Below are positions 8,254 to 16,174 of a DNA stretch of 64,000 nt, one piece after another. Made by a program: the position numbers and the translations under genes. Where the stretch lies: NCBI GenBank assembly GCA_903899015.1, contig CAIUHP010000072.1, positions 1 through 64,000 of the forward strand, given 5' to 3'. How positions within the stretch are numbered: position 1 is the first letter of the stretch; the number at the start of each line of letters is the position of its first letter. The DNA is from an uncultured Armatimonadota bacterium (GTDB lineage: Bacteria > Armatimonadota > Fimbriimonadia > Fimbriimonadales > Fimbriimonadaceae). The notes beneath the pieces were generated by a model, which saw nothing but the letters and a program-made list of their open reading frames with translations, made no database searches and was not told where the DNA came from.

Positions 8254-9204
8254 ATGGCCGGCGTTCCTCTTTCAGCGGATCCGTCAAACCCGAGCCCTTC
8301 TTCACGATTGAGGAAGGGCTTAGGCATGCGCGGGGTGAGCGAAAACATTGTCAAGTGGCTCTGTTTTGCATGCGCACTGGTTTCTATCATCACGACGTTT
8401 GGAATTGTTTACGTCTTGCTGAGTCAGTCACTACCATTCTTCCGCGAAGTTTCGCCGGTTAAGTTCTTCACGGGCACGGTGTGGGCTCCCACTCCTGAGC
8501 CTGGCAAATTCGGCGTTCTGCCACTAATCACTGGAACTCTGATGATTACGGTAGGAGCAGGCATCATTGCGGTTCCACTAGGATTGCTGAGCGCGATCTT
8601 TCTGAGCGAATACGCCAGCAAGCGCATACGAGGTTTTCTGAAGCCAACACTTGAGCTTCTAGCGGGTATCCCAACCGTCGTTTACGGTTACTTCGGCATC
8701 TTCTTTGTCACCCCGCTATTACGCCATTTCATTCCAGAAATTCAGAGTTCCAACGCCGCATCGGGTGCGATCGTGGTGGGAATCATGATTTTGCCGCTCG
8801 TCTCTTCACTTTGCGAAGACGCCTTGACCGCTGTTCCCCTCGCTCTTCGAGAAGGCGCTTACGGATTGGGAGCGACCAAAATGGAAGTCACGACGAAGAT
8901 CGTCGTTCCAGCCGCCCTTTCTGGAGTCATGGCCTCTTTCATCCTGGCCCTGTCTCGAGCTTTGGGCGAAACGATGGCAGTCACCCTCGCCGCAGGATCT
9001 GACCCCGTTTTAACCTTCAATCCAGCGAAAGCGATTGAGACAATGACCGCCTATATCGTTTCGACAAGTAAAGGTGATGCCGGGGTTGGCACAATTCGCT
9101 ACAACTCGATTTTTGCGGTAGGAGTCACCCTCTTCTTCTTCACGATGGTGATGAATCTCATTGCGACGCGACTGGTTAAGAAGTTCCGGCAGGTGTATTC
9201 ATGA
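8254..9204 (+). CDS. pstC: phosphate ABC transporter permease PstC
   Basis: 316-residue inner-membrane permease. Six hydrophobic segments are visible, starting with CFACALVSIITTFGIVYVLL after a cytoplasmic N-terminus of about 30 residues. The cytoplasmic EAA-type loop REGAYGLGATKMEVTTKIV marks the contact site for an ATPase, and LSRALGETMAVTLAAG is the conserved PstC end of that region. It forms the phosphate channel with PstA. The start lies 6 bp after pstS and the stop overlaps the pstA start (ATGA), so expression is coupled. Confidence 0.93.
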   Translation: MAGVPLSADPSNPSPSSRLRKGLGMRGVSENIVKWLCFACALVSIITTFGIVYVLLSQSLPFFREVSPVKFFTGTVWAPTPEPGKFGVLPLITGTLMITVGAGIIAVPLGLLSAIFLSEYASKRIRGFLKPTLELLAGIPTVVYGYFGIFFVTPLLRHFIPEIQSSNAASGAIVVGIMILPLVSSLCEDALTAVPLALREGAYGLGATKMEVTTKIVVPAALSGVMASFILALSRALGETMAVTLAAGSDPVLTFNPAKAIETMTAYIVSTSKGDAGVGTIRYNSIFAVGVTLFFFTMVMNLIATRLVKKFRQVYS

Positions 9205-10076
9205 GCCTGGTTGCCGCTAGCCAGAAGCACATGCGCATGCGCAAGCGCAAGGATGCGATCTTCAAGGTCCTATGCTTCTTTGCCGCCGGGTTGGGCGTTT
9301 TGCTTTTGGTTCTGTTCCTCTACAAAATCGTCACCGACGGTTTGGTGAGGTTGAGTTGGACCTTTATCGTCTCCAACTTGTCGTCTCGTCCCCAGCGCAC
9401 AGGTATTTGGCCGGCCATTATTGGCAGCACCTACGTCATGACCTTAACCGGGATCATCGCGGTACCCATGGGCGTCGGAGCCGCTGTTTACCTTCAAGAA
9501 TTCAACACGCGTAAGAACCGTTTAACGGAATTCATTCAGCTGAATATTGCCAACCTCGCGGGCGTTCCGTCGATAGTTTATGGCATGCTCGGCCTCGCCG
9601 TTTTTGTAAGGTGGATGGCACTTAAGGAGAGCATTATCTCGGGTGCCCTGACGATGAGTCTTTTGATTCTGCCGATGGTAATTATCATCACGCAGGAAGC
9701 TCTTAAAGCGGTCCCCCGAGGCTACCGAGACGGCTCGTTGGCTCTTGGATCGACAACATGGCAAGCGATTCGGTACCAAGTGCTCCCGGCGGCCGCTCCC
9801 GGAATCCTCACTGGCATCATCCTCTCCATCTCACGTGCGATTGGAGAAACGGCTCCCCTAATCGTCGTCGGCGCTGCCGCCTATGTTTCATCTCTGCCTC
9901 ATGGCGTCGGCGATCGATATACCGTTCTGCCGATCAAGATATTTGACTGGGCAGGAGAAGCAAAGCGAGGCTTTAACGAGGACGCAGCTACCGCGATCCT
10001 GGTTCTGATGGTCGCCTTGCTCGTCCTGAACTCCATTGCGATTTATCTCCGCAGTCGATCACGCTCAAAAGCGTAG
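9201..10076 (+). CDS. pstA: phosphate ABC transporter permease PstA
   Basis: 291-residue permease with six predicted membrane segments, from CFFAAGLGVLLLVLFLYKIV to the final AILVLMVALLVLNSIAIYL. The ATPase-contact loop is RDGSLALGSTTWQAIRYQVL, followed by ISRAIGETAPLIVVGAAAY, typical of PstA. It overlaps pstC by 4 bp. In most bacteria pstB (the ATPase) and often phoU follow; here the next gene is an unrelated DUF4127 protein, so the ATPase must be encoded elsewhere. Confidence 0.93.
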   Translation: MSLVAASQKHMRMRKRKDAIFKVLCFFAAGLGVLLLVLFLYKIVTDGLVRLSWTFIVSNLSSRPQRTGIWPAIIGSTYVMTLTGIIAVPMGVGAAVYLQEFNTRKNRLTEFIQLNIANLAGVPSIVYGMLGLAVFVRWMALKESIISGALTMSLLILPMVIIITQEALKAVPRGYRDGSLALGSTTWQAIRYQVLPAAAPGILTGIILSISRAIGETAPLIVVGAAAYVSSLPHGVGDRYTVLPIKIFDWAGEAKRGFNEDAATAILVLMVALLVLNSIAIYLRSRSRSKA

Positions 10077-10169
10077 TGACATGGCTTATGAAGTTGCGAT
10101 GGGGCGCCGATGTTGAAAATCGGACTTGCGAAGTTGCCTCGATTGGCTTATGATTAGGCCAATAGGGGG

Positions 10170-10175
10170 TACCCT
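10170..10175 (+). promoter_or_regulatory. -10-like TACCCT for the DUF4127 gene
   Basis: TACCCT ends 10 nt before the ATG at 10186. An AGGGGG run at 10164-10169 is 16 nt from the ATG, too far for an ordinary ribosome binding site. A 10-bp direct repeat, TGGCTTATGA at 10082-10091 and 10144-10153, also lies in this gap. Confidence 0.3.
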
Positions 10176-10185
10176 AACAAGTCGA

Positions 10186-11763
10186 ATGAAGGGGTTACTG
10201 TCTCTGCTGTTTCTGTTGGTGACAGCGGTTGCGTTTGGTAACCGTATCCTTCTTGTTCCCCTCGATAGTCGACCGGCTCCAGGTCAGTTCGCTCAGATGA
10301 TTGGGCGTATCGACGGCGTCGATGTTCGAATGCCTCCGTTTGAGTCACTTGGCCGCTTTACGACTCCGGGCAACCCCGATCGAATTCTGGACTGGCTTGA
10401 GAATCAAGACATGTCCGATGTGACTTCGATCATCGCCAGCACCGACATGATTTGCTACGGCGGGCTGATTGCATCGAGGATTTATGATGTCTCGTCGGTT
10501 GTTGCAGCACGACGCATCAATCGCTTGATGGATATAAAGCGTAAGTATCCCAAGACAAAGTTGTACTTATTTAGTTCAACGATGCGCCTTGCGCCAACCG
10601 CGACCCTCAAGGCTTCCAAGTTTCGGCTGAAGATCGCTCGCTACGAAGAGTTAAAGGATATTGCGAACCGGACCGGCGATATCAAAGCCCGGCCGGAAAT
10701 GATCACGCTTCACAAGAAGATCCCGGTCGGCGAGATTGAACAGTACGAACTCACTCGACAGCGAAATCACAAGCTCCAGAAGCTCCTGGTCCAGCTCACG
10801 AAAGATTCTTTGGTCGATTTTCTCGTGATTGGTCAAGACGATGCGCGACCCTATGGTCCTCACGTCGCCGAGACCCTGGATCTCAGGCAGCTCGTGCGGC
10901 AGAACGGACTCAATTGGAAGGTCTATTTCTGCGAAGGGGTGGACCAACATTCGATCATTCTTTTGAGCCGAGCGCTCTTGAAAGAAGTTGATTGGACTCC
11001 AAGGGTGAGAGTGGTCTATTCTGACGAATCCGCTCGAAGCACTTACGCCAATTACGAGTCAAGGAAGATTGACGAGAGCCTTTCGGAACAGTTGTTGGCG
11101 AGCGGTGCGCGCCCGGTCGGAAAGAATGGAGAGTACGACTACACGCTGTATCTCAATACTCCTAATCGGCGAGAATCGACGTTTAAGAAGTTTCTTGAAA
11201 ACCTGAAGAGCGACCTAGATAAAGGGGAGCCGACCGCCGTAGCCGATATTAACCTGGGCAATGACGGTACCGCCGATCCTGAGCTATTCCAGGCACTTTG
11301 GGAACAAGATCGTCTCACCAAATTGCTTTCCTATGCAGGCTGGAACACCGCCGGCAACACGATCGGAACTTCTATTCCCGCTGCCAACATCTATCTGCTT
11401 GCCAAACGAACGGATGTTGACCCGCTAGTTCGCGAAGTTGCTCAGCGTGAATTCCTCATTCACCGGTTCATCAACGACTACGCCTATCACAAGTTCACTC
11501 GACCTTCAGCGTATGCTCTGATCGAACCCGGTCATCACGAAGAGATTTACGGAGACGAGTGGGACGAAGTGAACACCTATGTCTCGCGAGACCTTCTGAA
11601 GCACCTGAGGGTGTTCTTCGATCAAGGATTTCTCGGGAAGACGTTTACGGCTGGCGACCGAAATTATCAGTTCACCGGTCTGACCGATGCCAAGGTTTGG
11701 CTCCCATGGCCGCGACCGTACGAAGCTCGACTTGAGTTCCACATCCAAGTCCGTCAAGATTGA
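10186..11763 (+). CDS. DUF4127 family exported protein
   Basis: 525-residue protein of the DUF4127 type, recognised by RILLVPLDSRPAPGQFAQMI at the mature N-terminus, STDMICYGGLIASR, FLVIGQDDARPYGPH and the late DINLGNDGTADPELF segment. No biochemical role is established for this family to my knowledge. The frame is open from 10126, but the ATG at 10186 starts a good signal peptide (MKGLLSLLFLLVTAVAFG), so I use that. It follows pstA by 109 bp on the same strand but probably has its own promoter. Confidence 0.82.
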   Translation: MKGLLSLLFLLVTAVAFGNRILLVPLDSRPAPGQFAQMIGRIDGVDVRMPPFESLGRFTTPGNPDRILDWLENQDMSDVTSIIASTDMICYGGLIASRIYDVSSVVAARRINRLMDIKRKYPKTKLYLFSSTMRLAPTATLKASKFRLKIARYEELKDIANRTGDIKARPEMITLHKKIPVGEIEQYELTRQRNHKLQKLLVQLTKDSLVDFLVIGQDDARPYGPHVAETLDLRQLVRQNGLNWKVYFCEGVDQHSIILLSRALLKEVDWTPRVRVVYSDESARSTYANYESRKIDESLSEQLLASGARPVGKNGEYDYTLYLNTPNRRESTFKKFLENLKSDLDKGEPTAVADINLGNDGTADPELFQALWEQDRLTKLLSYAGWNTAGNTIGTSIPAANIYLLAKRTDVDPLVREVAQREFLIHRFINDYAYHKFTRPSAYALIEPGHHEEIYGDEWDEVNTYVSRDLLKHLRVFFDQGFLGKTFTAGDRNYQFTGLTDAKVWLPWPRPYEARLEFHIQVRQD

Positions 11764-11804
11764 CGGCTCGCGGACAAGGCTCATTCCTCCGAATACTTTG
11801 TGAC

Positions 11805-12251
11805 TTAGGAGAACAACCCATGCTCTCTGGCCAAACGCATACCGAGCTTGGCAAGAGAGACGAGTGGCAAGTGTCGGACTTCGTCAGGCGTGAACCATTC
11901 ACAGATGTCGGTCGTGCCCCCCTTCTCGTAAGTGAGGGTCGTACCACCTTCGATTTTGACGCGATAGATTAAGCGGATCGCGTGCATACGAGCGTCGGTA
12001 AAGTGAAAGAGCTCGGAATTGACGGAAAGTACACCTTGCTGTGAAATCTTAAGACCGGTCTCTTCAAGAACTTCTCGAACGACCGTGCTGTCTGGATGTT
12101 CGCCGAACTCAACCTTTCCACCAGGAAGCGTCCACATGCCTTCCGAACCAGTCATGTTCGTAAGACGGCATAGCAGAATCTTGCCTTCCTTAATAATCAG
12201 CCCGTATGCCGCAAGGCGCTGGACTTCTGGTTTTGATTGAACCTCGGGCAC
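11805..12251 (-). CDS. Nudix hydrolase
   Basis: 148-residue MutT/Nudix-type pyrophosphohydrolase. The full Nudix box is present at residues ~45-67 (G-K-V-E-F-G-E, seven residues, then REVLEETGL), including the REUxEExGU core that binds the metal. It starts with a GTG at 12251. Nudix enzymes cleave nucleoside diphosphate-linked compounds; the exact substrate cannot be told from sequence. It is convergent with DUF4127, a 41-bp gap apart, and divergent from the DUF885 gene. Confidence 0.87.
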   Translation of the reverse strand: MPEVQSKPEVQRLAAYGLIIKEGKILLCRLTNMTGSEGMWTLPGGKVEFGEHPDSTVVREVLEETGLKISQQGVLSVNSELFHFTDARMHAIRLIYRVKIEGGTTLTYEKGGTTDICEWFTPDEVRHLPLVSLAKLGMRLAREHGLFS

Positions 12252-12260
12252 GGGATAGTT

Positions 12261-12266
12261 AGAATA
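12261..12266 (-). promoter_or_regulatory. -10-like TATTCT for the Nudix gene
   Basis: TATTCT ends 9 nt before the GTG start at 12251, with no purine-rich ribosome binding site between them. Confidence 0.4.
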
Positions 12267-12406
12267 CCTTGAACGGGCTTTGAGCCTAATCTGGAAATCG
12301 GAATCTCAGCTTGGAAAGTGAAAGAATCCGACCGGTGCGGCCTGAGTTTCTTAACAATCGGGGCCTTCGATCGAAGGTGCTAAAGCACTACTCGTCCCGA
12401 ACGCGC

Positions 12407-12412
12407 TATTCT
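12407..12412 (+). promoter_or_regulatory. -10-like TATTCT for the DUF885 gene
   Basis: TATTCT ends 6 nt before the ATG at 12419. The spacer TTGGTG is not an obvious Shine-Dalgarno site. This placement also supports choosing 12419 over the upstream in-frame start at 12311. Confidence 0.45.
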
Positions 12413-12418
12413 TTGGTG

Positions 12419-14128
12419 ATGCGATTGATTCAAGTTTCAATCATTCTGGTAACGTTCCTGGCAATGCAAGCTTCAGCGCAAACTACCGATCCCTCCGCGA
12501 GCGAGATGCGTTTTCCTTTGGAGAAGATTCAAGCGGACCTGAGGGTTCTTAGAAGCAAGTACACCGTTCCGCTCTCTGATGTTTATCAGAAACGGATGGA
12601 AGCTTTTTATCACGAATGGCTGAATGGATTAGAGAAGGAGCCGTTTGACTCGATGAGCCATGCGGGGCAGGTGGATTATGTACTCTTCAAGAACAACCTT
12701 CGGCATGAATTGAAGCGACTGGCTCAATCCAAACAGAAGCAGGACGAACTCCTTCCGATTCTTCCGTTTGCCAAGACGATAGTCAGGTTGGAAGAGGCCT
12801 GGCAAGCGATGGAGCCGGTCGAACCGCAGAAGGTGGCGACCACGCTTAACGACCTTCTCAAACAGATCGACGAAGCTAAGAAAGCCATTGAGAAAGGCCA
12901 AAAGTCAGACCGAGTGGTGGCCAACCGAGCGGTCGGAACTCTCCAGCGTTTGCGAAGATCCTTTGCCGATTGGTTCGGCTTCTATAACGGATACGATCCC
13001 ATGTTCTCGTGGTGGGTATCTGAGCCGTACAAAGAGGTGGCCAAGTCGCTAGAGGAGTACACCAACCTCGTACGAGACAAGCTGGTAGGCATCAAGCCAG
13101 ACGATAAAACAACGATCATTGGCGACCCGATCGGTGATGCTGCCCTCCACGAAGAGTTGGAAGATGCGATGATCCCCTATTCACCGAGTGAAATCATTGA
13201 GATCGCCAATAAGGAATTTGCTTGGTGCGAGACGGAGATGAAGAAAGCCTCCCATGAACTCGGCTATGGCGACGATTGGAAGAAAGCGCTTGAGCACACG
13301 AAGCAGCAGTACGTCGAGCCTGGCAAGCAGCCCGCGCTGATTAAGTTCTTGGCTGAAGAAGCCACGAAATTTGTGGTCGATCGTGACCTTGTCACCGTTC
13401 CGCCGCTGGCGATAGAGGGTTATCGGATGAGCATGATGTCGCCTGAGCGCCAATTAGTGAATCCGTTCTTTCTGGGTGGCGAGGAAATTCAAGTGAGCTA
13501 CCCGACGGACACGATGTCACATGAGCAGAAAATGATGAGCATGCGGGGCAACAACCGTCATTTCGCCCGCGCGACCGTCTTCCATGAACTGATTCCTGGC
13601 CATCACCTGCAAGGGTTTATGCAGGAGCGTTATCGCACCTACCGCGGTCTATTCGATACCCCTTTCTGGGTGGAAGGTTGGGCCCTTTATTGGGAGATGC
13701 TCCTTTGGGATCTCCATTTTCCGAAGACGCCCGAAGATAAGGTTGGAATGTTGTTCTGGCGCATGCATCGCTGCGCACGCATCATATTTTCCTTCAGCTT
13801 CCACACAGGAAAGATGACTCCTCAGCAGTGCGTGGACTTCTTAGTCGAGCGCGTTGGCCACGAGCGTGACAATGCGGCTGCAGAAGTTCGCCGCTCCTTT
13901 GGAGGATCCTACGAACCGCTTTACCAAGCGGCTTACATGTTGGGGGGCCTTCAGATCCGATCTCTCCGCCACGAACTGGTGGATTCAGGGAAGATGACTA
14001 ACAAGCAGTTCCACGACGCGATCTTGCACGAGAACGCCATCCCTATCGAGATGGTCCGTGCGTCTCTAGAAAACGTCCCCTTGACCCGAGACACCCGGTC
14101 AACCTGGCGCTTCTATGACCACAATTAG
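12419..14128 (+). CDS. DUF885 family zinc-dependent peptidase-like protein
   Basis: 569-residue exported protein of the DUF885 family. The reading is open from 12311, but the ATG at 12419 starts a signal peptide (MRLIQVSIILVTFLAMQASA). The diagnostic region is VFHELIPGHHLQGFMQERYR near residue ~385, followed by FWVEGWALYWEM; His/Glu residues there are the presumed metal ligands and catalytic Glu. DUF885 members are thought to be metallopeptidases related to M32-type folds, but few are characterised. Rich in charged helices otherwise. Likely periplasmic. Confidence 0.83.
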   Translation: MRLIQVSIILVTFLAMQASAQTTDPSASEMRFPLEKIQADLRVLRSKYTVPLSDVYQKRMEAFYHEWLNGLEKEPFDSMSHAGQVDYVLFKNNLRHELKRLAQSKQKQDELLPILPFAKTIVRLEEAWQAMEPVEPQKVATTLNDLLKQIDEAKKAIEKGQKSDRVVANRAVGTLQRLRRSFADWFGFYNGYDPMFSWWVSEPYKEVAKSLEEYTNLVRDKLVGIKPDDKTTIIGDPIGDAALHEELEDAMIPYSPSEIIEIANKEFAWCETEMKKASHELGYGDDWKKALEHTKQQYVEPGKQPALIKFLAEEATKFVVDRDLVTVPPLAIEGYRMSMMSPERQLVNPFFLGGEEIQVSYPTDTMSHEQKMMSMRGNNRHFARATVFHELIPGHHLQGFMQERYRTYRGLFDTPFWVEGWALYWEMLLWDLHFPKTPEDKVGMLFWRMHRCARIIFSFSFHTGKMTPQQCVDFLVERVGHERDNAAAEVRRSFGGSYEPLYQAAYMLGGLQIRSLRHELVDSGKMTNKQFHDAILHENAIPIEMVRASLENVPLTRDTRSTWRFYDHN

Positions 14129-14276
14129 CTAACTTCCCAACAACGTTGGCCCGTTTGGCAAAAAGCGGGTCAACGAGTAGGAGTTGGAACGTCTGTCACG
14201 TAAACGTGTGATGTCAGATGACCACTACGTTCGCTGGTAACATAGGAAAACTCGATTCGCGAGGAATCTTTACTTT

Positions 14277-15119
14277 ATGATCCCAACCGTTCTCGCTTCT
14301 GCACAAATCGTAGCTAGTTATGCTGGCGTTTCTCCAGCAACAGCTTCAACTACCGGTGGCAACGTCTCTCAGCCTGCGGCTCCGTTTTCTTCGGTGCCTT
14401 CAAAGCAGACTCAGACCGATGTTCCTAAGGTAGCCCCCGCACCCCCCAAGCAAACTCTCAAGTTCATTGAATCGGGTTACTTCGATTTGGGTTACGAGAA
14501 GTTGATCGGTCTGTTCAGTGACGCGATCGTACACGGTGGTGTTGCTTATGGCGACGATGACCTGACTGCGTTCGGGCGCTACAGTTCGCTCGACACTCGC
14601 GGAACGGGACTTCCTTATCCCCAGGCCGTCACTGGTACCACGGTTGGATTTGAAGCGAGACACTGGTTCCCTAAGCATCAGATGTTTGCGACCTTCCAGA
14701 TGGGCGATACCCTCAGCGGACCGAACAAGGGCAAAACAGATACCCGTTATGGCCTTGTGGGCTATACCAACTGGGTTTACGAAAAGTGGTTTAGCGACGT
14801 TTATGGGGAACTGTTCTACATCCCCATCGCAGGAGACACGTTCTTGGATATCCGATTCCGAAGCGGTCAGACGCTGATGAAGGATAAGGACGGCAACTAC
14901 TTCTGGCTTTATGTCGTCGGCCAAGGCTGGGCGGCAGGTCAAGGTGTTAGCGGCACTGAAAACCGCGTTGAAGCTGGTCCCGGAATTGCGTATGTCTACA
15001 AGAAACTGGCCCTGTCGGTCAATCTTGAAATGCGCGGCGGATACTCATTCCGAGGTCCGATTCCTAATCCGGTCTACTTCAATCCGACGCTTATTATCTC
15101 AAGCGGCTTCCAGAAGTAA
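14277..15119 (+). CDS. probable outer-membrane beta-strand-rich protein
   Basis: 280-residue protein with no family I can name. A short hydrophobic N-terminus is followed by a Pro/Ser/Thr/Gln-rich linker (~20-58). From ~60 onward the sequence alternates polar and aromatic residues in short strands (FIESGYFDLGYEK, ATFQMGDTLSG, YGLVGYTNWVYEKW, DIRFRSGQTLM, NLEMRGGYSFRG) and ends in a hydrophobic strand, which suggests a small beta-barrel. A GAGGAA lies 10 nt upstream of the ATG. A strong terminator follows the stop, so it is probably the only gene in its transcript. Confidence 0.7.
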   Translation: MIPTVLASAQIVASYAGVSPATASTTGGNVSQPAAPFSSVPSKQTQTDVPKVAPAPPKQTLKFIESGYFDLGYEKLIGLFSDAIVHGGVAYGDDDLTAFGRYSSLDTRGTGLPYPQAVTGTTVGFEARHWFPKHQMFATFQMGDTLSGPNKGKTDTRYGLVGYTNWVYEKWFSDVYGELFYIPIAGDTFLDIRFRSGQTLMKDKDGNYFWLYVVGQGWAAGQGVSGTENRVEAGPGIAYVYKKLALSVNLEMRGGYSFRGPIPNPVYFNPTLIISSGFQK

Positions 15120-15125
15120 TCGATC

Positions 15126-15163
15126 AAAAAGCCGGACTCTTCTAAGGGAGTCCGGCTTTTTTT
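15126..15163 (+). terminator. rho-independent terminator
   Basis: AAAAAGCCGGACTC (15126-15139) pairs perfectly with GAGTCCGGCTTTTT starting at 15148, with an 8-nt loop and a run of T. It closes the preceding 280-residue gene. The A-rich left arm also gives a T tract on the other strand, so it could stop the convergent acetylation operon too. Confidence 0.9.
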
Positions 15164-15205
15164 GCATTTGATCATCCCACCAAAGCGGGAAATAAGCAGG
15201 CTGAT

Positions 15206-16174
15206 CTACTTGGTGGGCGTTACATCCACGAAATAGAGGGCGGAGATATCGCCATCCAGATTGTCAACTTGGAACTCTTTTTCAAACTTCGGGTCTGAGC
15301 TGAGGGGCTGGATCACCATCTGGGCTTTGTCGCCGGTTTTCGCGTTGGCTACGTCGGTTTTCTTGCCCGCGATCAGTCCGAATCGAAACACTCGAATTTT
15401 CATTCCCGGTTTGAGAGCGCTCATTCGTCCCGATTGAATGCTGGTAATGGTGTATTCCTCAGCAACCAAAGCAGTGCGGTAAGGAGCAATTCGATCGAGT
15501 TCGGGAACGGGAGTCAGGGCCCCGAGTTCGGCATTGATGGTCACCGTCTTCGTGTCGGCATTAAGAGCTTTGGCCATGCTCTGGCCAGCGTGAAGATTGG
15601 CAACGATTTCGTCTTCGGTGAGTTCTCGGGAATAGCCACAGACGCCGATGATAGCTCCTTTCCAACTGTCCATTCCTACTTGCAAGGGCAGCAGAGGGCT
15701 GGTAGGGGTGATCGTCTGCAGTGCCCGCTCACCATTGATGGAGGCCAACACCGAATCGTAATGCTTGACGAATTGGATGTCATTCAACCCATCGGGACGC
15801 AAGGCTCCAATATCCAGTTGGCTCGATTCCTTGAGATACCAAAGGTGGCCATTCTTCACCGCGAGGGAAAGCCCCCCGAATTTGGCAAGTGTTCCGTCGG
15901 TGGTGGTGGTGAAAAGGATTTGAAGCGACTTCCATGCCGAAGAGTCGTTAGGAAGAGCAATATTGGACGTGGTCGGGTCTGCTGGCTCGTTCTTGGCCAC
16001 CTTTTCAGGAGATGGAGCGGTGGTTTGAAGCGACACCTGGACATGCTGTAACATTGCCGAACCCGTTGCGACTCCGTTGATCGCAAACAATGAGTTCGGC
16101 ACCAAGGGCCACTTGGCAGGACCCTGAGAGAAACCAACCGAAAGACAAACCGATAAAATGGCGAGTGGGATCAT
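15206..16174 (-). CDS. LamG-like exported protein, last gene of acetylation operon
   Basis: 322-residue exported protein. A signal peptide (MIPLAILSVCLSVGFSQG) precedes a middle region (~85-205) that reads like a concanavalin A/LamG jelly roll: WKSLQILFTTTTDGTLAKFG, LWYLKESSQLDIG, VLASINGERALQ, WKGAIIGVCGYSRELTEDEI. LamG-type domains bind or display carbohydrate. The C-terminal third is unassigned. Its start overlaps the stop of the hydrolase gene by 4 bp, so it is translationally coupled and a working part of the polysaccharide O-acetylation locus. The carbohydrate-binding role is inference. Confidence 0.7.
   Translation of the reverse strand: MIPLAILSVCLSVGFSQGPAKWPLVPNSLFAINGVATGSAMLQHVQVSLQTTAPSPEKVAKNEPADPTTSNIALPNDSSAWKSLQILFTTTTDGTLAKFGGLSLAVKNGHLWYLKESSQLDIGALRPDGLNDIQFVKHYDSVLASINGERALQTITPTSPLLPLQVGMDSWKGAIIGVCGYSRELTEDEIVANLHAGQSMAKALNADTKTVTINAELGALTPVPELDRIAPYRTALVAEEYTITSIQSGRMSALKPGMKIRVFRFGLIAGKKTDVANAKTGDKAQMVIQPLSSDPKFEKEFQVDNLDGDISALYFVDVTPTK

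Noticed and set aside
14200-14225. CACGT-AA-ACGTG dyad upstream of the outer-membrane-like gene
   Set aside because: Only 5-bp arms, expected by chance in a window of this size; not listed as a site.
15434-16051. 205-codon plus-strand frame opposite the LamG-like gene
   Set aside because: Shadow of the minus-strand gene, which has a signal peptide, operon overlap and coherent strand pattern.
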